The notes under the pieces were generated by a model. It saw only the letters and a program-made list of their open reading frames with translations, did no database searches and was not told the DNA's origin. A DNA stretch of 64,000 nucleotides from Megaustenia siamemsis (taxonomy: Eukaryota > Mollusca > Gastropoda > Stylommatophora > Ariophantidae), in NCBI GenBank assembly GCA_032433765.1, contig JAVIAB010000024.1, positions 17,746,648-17,810,647 on the forward strand. Reading direction: 5' to 3'. Made by a program: the position numbers and the translations under genes. Below, piece by piece: positions 55,545-64,000 of this stretch. The stretch's first letter is position 1. Each line of letters begins with the position of its first letter.

Positions 55545-55848
55545 ACGTTCTGACAAAGTCCCTAGAGCATAGGAACTGAATTTTGTGTGTTAATCCATTT
55601 TTCCCTGGCAGCTGTGAGCACAGGGGTCCCTCGCCACACATGCAGAAAACTCTGTCTTTCAGAGGTACTCATATTTTTTTCAGTTGATAAATAATTGACG
55701 TTTCAAACCATGCCACGCTGTTGAGATCAGGAGTGGTTGCCACAGAGAAAAATCACAAATAAAAATCCCAACTGGTGCAGCCGGAATTTAAACCCACAAC
55801 CTCTCTGTCTTGAGACCGGTGTCTTGCCTTGAGACCAACTAGTCCCCC
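55545..55848 (-). mobile_element. SINE-2-type element with a different tRNA-like head
   Basis: Minus strand: head GGGACTAGTTGGTCTCAAGG with GGTTGTGGGTTTAAATTCC, then the shared body ATGAGTACCTCTGAAAGAC, GGCGAGGGACCCCTG and AAAATTCAGTTCC. Confidence 0.75.
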
Positions 55849-55924
55849 CACCACTTATTTGAGGATGTTCTCATTGACTACTTTGTGTATATCTATAGTC
55901 AACAGCTTGTCTCGATGTCAATTA

Positions 55925-56110
55925 GGTAGCTCTTCTCTTGCCGAAGATGACACTTAACACAGAAACGTAAAAACTCCATATCTGACGATTCATTGCTGTT
56001 ATTCTTCTGGTGTCATTAGACTTTGCTGAAGTCTCATATTGTGTTTCTTCACAAGTCCCTTTTCTGGGCGACCCTCTCAATCTCGAGGTAATTGATACCC
56101 ACTTTCCTTC
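55925..56110 (+). repeat. Repeat W copy
   Basis: ACTTTGCTGAAGTCTCATAT and CTCGAGGTAATTGATACCC; begins with GCCGAAGATGACACTTAAC and CAGAAACGTAAAAACTCC. Confidence 0.5.
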
Positions 56111-56441
56111 CTCTCATATCACAGTTCTTCTTAAATCAATGAGTCTAGCTGTTTTTAGGCCAGCATTTATTGTCTGTTTCCATCTGGACCTTTCTTGATC
56201 AAACTCCTCCCAGCCATTTTTGTTCACAAGAGTTACACCCAACCATATCACATTTAGAACCATCTTTGTGACATAGAAGAGCCTTTTTTTGTTCAGTGGC
56301 TGTCTATACTTATAGATCTCTTGGGAATCCATCCAACCTGCACTCAACAACATGACCCAGTTATCCTAAACAAGGTATCTTGGCAATAGTGAACATGTCA
56401 CTCTGATGCAGCACTTCATTGTTTGACACTTTATCTTAGAC

Positions 56442-56760
56442 TTCTGGTCAATATGGCGGATATGCGGCAAGAACCGTTGAGGCTCTGTCTAAAAGTGTTT
56501 CTTGTTGCAGTTTCCTCATATTCTGAGTCTGTCTTACTGCTGGAGCTACTGGGTTTAGTGCTCTTTGGACACCGCGAGCTGTGTTTTTCATCTGTATCAT
56601 GTTTCGATATTGCTTATGATGAATGATGATATCATAAGATGAAGGATAGTTTAGCTGCATTCATTTTTGATGCCGCTACACCTTATGTCTTTTGGCATGT
56701 GCTGTATCTGCTATGAGATGAGATGCTAATTTGGATGATTACACTGGCACAGTGTACCTA
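56442..56760 (+). repeat. Repeat X fragment
   Basis: CTGGTCAATATGGCGGATA through TCCTCATATTCTGAGTC and GATGAATGATGATATCATAA to GATGATTACACTGGCAC. Confidence 0.75.
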
Positions 56761-56880
56761 CTATGAGTACCTCCGAAGATGGAGTTTCTGCCTGTGTGGC
56801 GAGGGACCCCTGTGCACACAGCTGCCAAGGAAAAACGGATTAACACGCAAAATTAAGTTCCTAATCTCTAGGGACTTTTT
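56761..56880 (+). repeat. SINE-2 body fragment
   Basis: GAGTACCTCCGAAGATGG, GGCGAGGGACCCCTGTGC, AACACGCAAAATTAAGTTC. Confidence 0.7.
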
Positions 56881-56984
56881 TTTTTGTTGTTGCTTGACTT
56901 GGCAGTTACTTTTCCTTATTGTGTGCCCTGGAAAGGACGTAAAACATGGATGTACATGCATTATGTTATTTAGAGCAAGCAACA

Positions 56985-57180
56985 ATTACAATACTTTGTG
57001 CCTTTAGGCCCAACACATCTGATTTCAGCAAAGCATTTTTGAGTAATCTGTTTCATGGTGCAGCACAAAGAGGTGAAGCAAGGTCTGGATAACTTGAGTT
57101 CGCCAATCCTGGTGCTAGCAGTCAGCTGTGAGTCGCCTACCACTTTCAGCTCTGGTTCTGTCTGGCACCTTGGTCCCAAT
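56985..57180 (+). repeat. Repeat Y copy
   Basis: CCTTTAGGCCCAACACATC and CAGCAAAGCATTTTTGAG; adjoins the 23-bp satellite. Confidence 0.6.
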
Positions 57181-57190
57181 TCACTTTTTG

Positions 57191-60100
57191 AATTTACTGT
57201 CTAGGAGAGGTTTAATTTGCTGTCTAGGAGAGGTTTAATTTGCTGTCTAGGAGAGGTTTAATTTGCTGTCTAGGAGAGGTTTAATTTGCTGTCTAGGAGA
57301 GGTTTAATTTGCTGTCTAGAAGAGGTTTAATTTGCTGTCCAGGAGAGGTTTAATTTGCTGTCTAGGAGAGGTTTAATTTGCTGTCTAGGAGAGGTTTAAT
57401 TTACTGTCTAGGAGAGGTTTAATTTGCTGTCTAGGAGAGGTTTAATTTGCTGTCTAGGAGAGGTTTAATTTACTGTCTAGGAGAGGTTTAATTTGCTGTA
57501 TAGGAGAGGTTTAATTTGCTGTCTAGGAGAGGTTTAATTTGCTGTCTATGAGAGGTTTAATTTACTGTCTAGGAGAGGTTTAATTTGCTGTCTAGGAGAG
57601 GTTTAATTTGCTGTCTAGGAGAGGTTTAATTTACTGTCTAGGAGAGGTTTAATTTGCTGTTCAAGGAGAGGTTTAATTTACTGTCTAGGAGAGGTTTAAT
57701 TTGCTGTCTAGGAGAGGTTTAATTTGCTGTCTAGGAGAGGTTTTATTTGCTCTCTAAGAGAGGTTTAATTTACTGTCTAGGAGAGGTTTAATTTACTGTC
57801 TAGGAGAGGTTTAATTTGCTGTCTAGGAGAGGTTTAATTTGCTGTTTAGGAGAGGTTTAATTTACTGTCTAGGAGAGGTTTAATTTGCTGTCTAGGAGAG
57901 GTTTAATTTGCTGTCTAGGAGAGGTTTAATTTGCTGTCTAGGAGAGGTTTAATTTGCTGTCTAGGAGAGGTTTAATTTGCTGTCTAGGAGAGGTTTAATT
58001 TACTGTCTAGGAGAGGTTTAATTTACTGTCTAGGAGAGGTTTAATTTACTGTCTAGGAGAGGTTTAATTTACTGTCTAGGAGAGGTTTAATTTACTGTCT
58101 AGGAGAGGTTTAATTTGCTGTCTAGGAGAGGTTTAATTTGCTGTCTAGGAGAGGTTTAATTTACTGTCTAGGAGAGGTTTAATTTACTGTCTAGGAGAGA
58201 TTTAATTTGCTGTCTAGGAGAGGTTTAATTTGCTGTCTAGGAGAGGTTTAATTTGCTGTTCAAGGAGAGGTTTAATTTGCTGTCTAGGAGAGGTTTAATT
58301 TGCTGTCTAGGAGAGGTTTAATTTGCTGTCTAGGAGAGGTTTAATTTGCTGTCTAGGAGAGGTTTAATTTGCTGTTCAATGAGAGGTTTAATTTGCTGTC
58401 TAGGAGAGGTTTAATTTACTGTCTAGGAGAGGTTTAATTTACTGTCTAGGAGAGGTTTAATTGACTGTCTAGGAGAGGTTTAATTTACTGTCTAGGAGAG
58501 GTTTAATTTGCTGTCTAGGAGAGGTTTAATTTGCTGTCTAGGAGAGGTTTAATTTGCTGTCTAGGAGAGGTTTAATTTGCTGTCTAGGAGAGGTTTAATT
58601 TGCTGTCTAGGAGAGGTTTAATTTGCTGTCTAGGAGAGGTTTAATTTGCTGTCTAGGAGAGGTTTAATTTGCTGTCTAGGAGAGGTTTAATTTACTGTCT
58701 AGGAGAGGTTTAATTTACTGTCTAGGAGAGGTTTAATTTACTGTCTAGGAGAGGTTTAATTTGCTGTTCAAGGAGAGGTTTAATTTACTGTCTAGGAGAG
58801 GTTTAATTTACTGTCTTGGAGAGGTTTAATTTGCTGTTCAAGGAGAGGTTTAATTTGCTGTCTAGGAGAGGTTTAATTTGCTGTTCAAGGAGAGGTTTAA
58901 TTTGCTGTCTAGGAGAGGTTTAATTTGCTGTCTAGGAGAGGTTTAATTTGCTGTCTAGGAGAGGTTTAATTTGCTGTCTAGGAGAGGTTTAATTTGCTGT
59001 CTAGGAGAGGTTTAATTTGCTGTCTAGGAGAGGTTTAATTTGCTGTCTAGGAGAGGTTTAATTTACTGTCTAGGAGAGGTTTAATTGACTGTCTAGGAGA
59101 GGTTTAATTGACTGTCTAGGAGAGGTTTAATTTACTGTCTAGGAGAGGTTTAATTTGCTGTCTAGGAGAGGTTTAATTTGCTGTCTAGGAGAGGTTTAAT
59201 TTGCTGTCTAGGAGAGGTTTAATTTGCTGTCTAGGAGAGGTTTAATTTGCTGTCTAGGAGAGGTTTAATTTGCTGTCTAGGAGAGGTTTAATTTGCTGTC
59301 TAGGAGAGGTTTAATTTGCTGTCTAGGAGAGGTTTAATTTGCTGTCTAGGAGAGGTTTAATTTGCTGTCTAGAAGAGGTTTAATTTGCTGTCCAGGAGAG
59401 GTTTAATTTGCTGTCCAGGAGAGGTTTAATTTGCTGTCTAGGAGAGGTTTAATTTGCTGTCTAGGAGAGGTTTAATTTGCTGTCTAGGAGAGGTTTAATT
59501 TGCTGTCTAGGAGAGGTTTAATTTACTGTCTAGGAGAGGTTTAATTTGCTGTATAGGAGAGGTTTAATTTGCTGTCTAGGAGAGGTTTAATTTGCTGTCT
59601 ATGAGAGGTTTAATTTACTGTCTAGGAGAGGTTTAATTTGCTGTCTAGGAGAGGTTTAATTTGCTGTCTAGGAGAGGTTTAATTTACTGTCTAGGAGAGG
59701 TTTAATTTGCTGTTCAAGGAGAGGTTTAATTTACTGTCTAGGAGAGGTTTAATTTGCTGTCTAGGAGAGGTTTAATTTGCTGTCTAGGAGAGGTTTTATT
59801 TGCTCTCTAAGAGAGGTTTAATTTACTGTCTAGGAGAGGTTTAATTTACTGTCTAGGAGAGGTTTAATTTGCTGTCTAGGAGAGGTTTAATTTGCTGTTT
59901 AGGAGAGGTTTAATTTACTGTCTAGGAGAGGTTTAATTTGCTGTCTAGGAGAGGTTTAATTTGCTGTCTAGGAGAGGTTTAATTTACTGTCTAGGAGAGG
60001 TTTAATTTGCTGTCTAGGAGAGGTTTAATTTGCTGTCTAGGAGAGGTTTAATTTGCTGTCTAGGAGAGGTTTAATTTGCTGTCTAGGAGAGGTTTAATTT

Positions 60101-61748
60101 ACTGTCTAGGAGAGGTTTAATTTACTGTCTAGGAGAGGTTTAATTTACTGTCTAGGAGAGGTTTAATTTACTGTCTAGGAGAGGTTTAATTTGCTGTCTA
60201 GGAGAGGTTTAATTTGCTGTCTAGGAGAGGTTTAATTTACTGTCTAGGAGAGGTTTAATTTACTGTCTAGGAGAGATTTAATTTGCTGTCTAGGAGAGGT
60301 TTAATTTGCTGTCTAGGAGAGGTTTAATTTGCTGTTCAAGGAGAGGTTTAATTTGCTGTCTAGGAGAGGTTTAATTTGCTGTCTAGGAGAGGTTTAATTT
60401 GCTGTCTAGGAGAGGTTTAATTTGCTGTCTAGGAGAGGTTTAATTTGCTGTCTAGGAGAGGTTTAATTTGCTGTTCAATGAGAGGTTTAATTTGCTGTCT
60501 AGGAGAGGTTTAATTTACTGTCTAGGAGAGGTTTAATTTACTGTCTAGGAGAGGTTTAATTGACTGTCTAGGAGAGGTTTAATTTACTGTCTAGGAGAGG
60601 TTTAATTTGCTGTCTAGGAGAGGTTTAATTTGCTGTCTAGGAGAGGTTTAATTTGCTGTCTAGGAGAGGTTTAATTTGCTGTCTAGGAGAGGTTTAATTT
60701 GCTGTCTAGGAGAGGTTTAATTTGCTGTCTAGGAGAGGTTTAATTTGCTGTCTAGGAGAGGTTTAATTTGCTGTCTAGGAGAGGTTTAATTTACTGTCTA
60801 GGAGAGGTTTAATTTACTGTCTAGGAGAGGTTTAATTTACTGTCTAGGAGAGGTTTAATTTGCTGTTCAAGGAGAGGTTTAATTTACTGTCTAGGAGAGG
60901 TTTAATTTACTGTCTTGGAGAGGTTTAATTTGCTGTTCAAGGAGAGGTTTAATTTGCTGTCTAGGAGAGGTTTAATTTGCTGTTCAAGGAGAGGTTTAAT
61001 TTGCTGTCTAGGAGAGGTTTAATTTGCTGTCTAGGAGAGGTTTAATTTGCTGTCTAGGAGAGGTTTAATTTGCTGTCTAGGAGAGGTTTAATTTGCTGTC
61101 TAGGAGAGGTTTAATTTGCTGTCTAGGAGAGGTTTAATTTGCTGTCTAGGAGAGGTTTAATTTACTGTCTAGGAGAGGTTTAATTGACTGTCTAGGAGAG
61201 GTTTAATTGACTGTCTAGGAGAGGTTTAATTGACTGTCTAGGAGAGGTTTAATTTGCTGTCTAGGAGAGGTTTAATTTGCTGTCTAGGAGAGGTTTAATT
61301 TGCTGTCTAGGAGAGGTTTAATTTGCTGTCTAGGAGAGGTTTAATTTGCTGTCTAGGAGAGGTTTAATTTGCTGTCTAGGAGAGGTTTAATTTGCTGTCT
61401 AGGAGAGGTTTAATTTGCTGTCTAGGAGAGGTTTAATTTACTGTCTAGGAGAGGTTTAATTTACTGTCTAGGAGAGGTTTAATTTACTGTCTAGGAGAGG
61501 TTTAATTTACTGTCTAGGAGAGGTTTAATTTGCTGTTCAAGGAGAGGTTTAATTTACTGTCTAGGAGAGGTTTAATTTACTGTCTTGGAGAGGTTTAATT
61601 TGCTGTTCAAGGAGAGGTTTAATTTGCTGTCTAGGAGAGGTTTAATTTGCTGTCTAGGAGAGGTTTAATTTGCTGTCTAGGAGAGGTTTAATTTGCTGTC
61701 TAGGAGAGGTTTAATTTGCTGTCTAGGAGAGGTTTAATTTGCTGTCCT
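57191..61748. repeat. 23-bp satellite array, about 198 units, with higher-order duplication
   Basis: Unit GTTTAATTTGCTGTCTAGGA plus GAG; the main variant has TTTACTG for TTTGCTG. Rare variants (GTTCAAGG, TTTTATTTGCTCTCTAAG, GTCTATGAG, GTCTTGGAG, TTGACTG) mark duplicated blocks. Stop codons (TAA, TAG) in the unit close the forward frames, so no long ORF occurs. Confidence 0.98.
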
Positions 61749-62700
61749 TGAAAAGTTACTGTTTTTAAATTTACTGTTTATAAAAATGTTCTATTTTTAA
61801 ATTTTCTGTCCATGAAATGTTTTATTTTAAATTTTCTGTCCATGAAATGTTTTATTTTAAATGTTCTGTCCATGAAATGTTTTATTTTAAATGTTCTGTC
61901 TATGAAAATGTTCTATTAAAAATGTTCTGTATATGAAAATGTTCTATTTAAAATTTACTGTCTATGAAAATGTTCTATTTTTTAATTTTATGTCTATGAA
62001 ATGTTCTTTTGTAAATTTTCTGTCTGTGAAATGTTCTTTTGTAAATTTTCTGTCTGTGAAAATGTTCTATTTTAAATTTACTGTCTATGAAAATGTTCTA
62101 TTTTTTTTATTTTATGTCTATAAAATTTCTTTTTAAAATTTTATGTCTATCTTCTTCTTCTTTCCTTCCTCATCTGCCTTTCAGTGTCGAGGGGAGATAT
62201 AATTTGCAGTCTTTTGCTCTTTTGTTCGCCTCTGCTGCTGTTATGTTTCCTATTGCTTCTAATATTCCATCGATCCATCTTTTTCGTGGTCGACCCTTGG
62301 GTCTGGTGTTCTCACAACGTTTGCTGAAGGCTCGTTGTGTTATGTTTTGATCTTTCTGCCTTGTAACGTGGCCAAACCATTTTATCTGTTGTTTCCTTAT
62401 ATATTTCTGTGGCATGGGCTATTCCTAGCTGCTTTCTCAGTTCTTCATTTCTTATCTTATCTCTCAGACTGTTTCCTGTCATTCGTCTAACACATTTCAT
62501 CTCTGTAGAGATGTCTATGAAAATATTATATTTTTAATTTTTCTGTCTATGAAATGTTCTATTTTTTTATTTTTATGTCTATGAAAATGTTATATTTTTT
62601 TAATGTATTGGCTATGGAAATTTTATTATTTTTAATTTACTGACTATAAAATACAATTCTAAATTTATTGTATAAATATATAAGATATACTAATATATAT
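61749..62700. repeat. Degenerate AT-rich array related to the 23-bp satellite
   Basis: About 30-bp units of TTTAAATTTTCTGTC plus TATGAAAATGTTCTAT, decaying rightwards. The TTTAA.TTT.CTGTCTA core is shared with the satellite. Interrupted by a LINE at 62151-62510. Confidence 0.8.
62151..62510 (-). mobile_element. Type-B LINE 3' fragment with 8-bp TSD
   Basis: TSD ATGTCTAT at 62143-62150 and 62511-62518. Minus strand: MKCVRRMTGNSLRDKI, NEELRKQLGIAHATEIYKE, TTDKMVWP, then a frameshift into GRPRKRWIDGILEAIGNITA and (GAA)n. Confidence 0.92.
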
Positions 62701-62974
62701 ATATATGATTTACTATTTTAAAATGACTAATTTGCTATATATGAAATATTCTACTCAGAACCACCATCTTTATTGATTATATCATCTATTGCCCATAATT
62801 TACATTCATTAGCAATTAATACTCTATATCGTACTGCAAGATGTTGTAAATATGTGTATTTACCAACCACATGTTATTTAGGTTTAGTGACGTGTTCAAC
62901 ATATGGGTATGTTCCTTGGTATTCTGTGATATTAATATTCATATACATACAGTAATGTTTATTTTTATTATTGT

Positions 62975-63140
62975 TCTTGAGCGTGTTGATTAGCATGCTG
63001 GCCAAGAAATAAGCTAATTAAGGTTTAATTTCCAGTCTGACAATCTCTAGCTGAATAAAATAAAAAGAATGGGTACCTGACTTACTGAGTTGGGGAGATA
63101 ATAACAGCAAAAAAAAAAGCACTGGTCATCTCCCCTTTTC
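62975..63140 (+). mobile_element. SINE-4
   Basis: GAGCGTGTTGATTAGCATGC head, GAATGGGTACCTGACTTAC body, GATAATAACAGCAAAAAAA end. Confidence 0.65.
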
Positions 63141-63310
63141 ACCTCCAAATACTGTGGGAGTGGTAGTTACATACTTCACTCTCCCTCACAGCATTACATG
63201 TTATGTGTTATCATTATTTTTAATCAATTATATTAAATTTGTAAATAAACAAAATACAAATATATTATATGAGGGATCTGGTTATGTTTTTATCAGAATT
63301 ACTGGAGTAT

Positions 63311-63345
<35 letters not shown>

Positions 63346-64000
63346 CTATGAATTTTTCTATATTCACTTTTCCTTGAAATGCTGTTGAGTGTGAGTATGG
63401 TGAACTTTACAACATTATATGTTACTTATATTGAGATTAAACAAGTATATTCAATGATTGTGGGATCTGGTAATGTTTTTTTGTTAATCTTAATTACTCG
63501 TAAAATAATCGGTTTGTGTAAAATTTATTTGTGCACAGTGCAAACTCAGCTTTTGGAATCTTAACTCATCCAAACAGGTATTCTCAGACTGGCCTTCTTG
63601 TCTTGTAGGTATTGGGATATCTAGTTGTGTAGACTCCTAGCCTGAGGAACTGACAATTTTTAAACCCTCCCCCTACACCTAAAAAAGGCCTTCTCCGTGT
63701 GAACCCACAATGCTGATGTGTGTGTGTGTGTACTTTTTTGGAAAGTTCCTCACATCTCCTGTACAGCGTGGATAACCAGGTCTTCAGTTGATCTCTATTG
63801 CCAGAATCTGCTCTGTTGGGACATTATTTTTCTTTAGATGCCACATGTCTTTTGTTGACCAGTCTTTTCATTCAGAGTTTTTTCCTGCAACTGTCGGCTA
63901 ATTCATGAGAACATGTAAATTTGGCCTTTCCTTCTATTTTGCTATAGATCAGTATTCCACCATTTGCCTTTCGTTTTTATACGTGTTTATATTTGTTGTT
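63141..64000. other. AT-rich sequence, no gene; microsatellites
   Basis: (TA)n at about 63313-63342 and (TG)n at 63717-63732. Two AT-rich stretches (about 63145-63300 and 63380-63480) share GGGATCTGGTTATGTTTTT and look like diverged duplicates. Nothing coding is supported. Confidence 0.5.

Overview
This is animal nuclear DNA: one spliced gene in a very repeat-rich landscape. The window is AT-rich, has GT-AG introns, tRNA-derived SINEs, non-LTR retrotransposon fragments, Tc1/mariner-like and piggyBac-like DNA elements, and at least a dozen minisatellites. The RTE-like LINEs with ATG/ATC or GAA tails and the transposase type fit an invertebrate, perhaps a mollusc. That placement is inference; no diagnostic rRNA or mitochondrial sequence is present.

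The one convincing host gene is an SLC45-family (prostein/SLC45A3-like) sugar transporter on the + strand. Three coding exons, 32149-33309, 37392-37721 and 41110-41373, join in phase 0 to 584 codons. Intron 1 (4.1 kb) starts with about 30 copies of a 38-bp minisatellite that contains the exon end and its splice donor. It also holds an antisense transposase gene and ends in a second minisatellite with acceptor-like sequence in each unit. Intron 2 (3.4 kb) holds three SINEs, two minisatellites and a LINE fragment. A pair of homologous cysteine-containing reading frames in opposite orientation (6004-6510 minus, 6771-7110 plus) may be exons of a small secreted-protein family.

Layout: 1-12900 SINE, MITE, LINE fragments, a SINE with 15 tandem A-box units, a 35-bp minisatellite and the cysteine-rich pair; 12900-16000 a 43-bp array and a complete but mutated transposon with 26-bp terminal inverted repeats; 16000-25400 LINE fragments, several nested; 25591-28195 a 33-bp array; 28300-31610 more repeats; 31846-41717 the transporter gene; 41900-57190 MITEs, SINEs, nested LINEs and small arrays; 57191-61748 a 23-bp satellite with higher-order duplication; 61750-64000 a degenerate relative of that satellite and AT-rich DNA.

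Minisatellites alone cover roughly 13 kb, about a fifth of the window. Many insertions can be ordered in time from target-site duplications: SINE into LINE, LINE into LINE, LINE into MITE, SINE into SINE, LINE into satellite. Long reading frames inside the arrays are period artefacts. No CRISPR array, rRNA gene, convincing functional tRNA gene or viral gene was seen.
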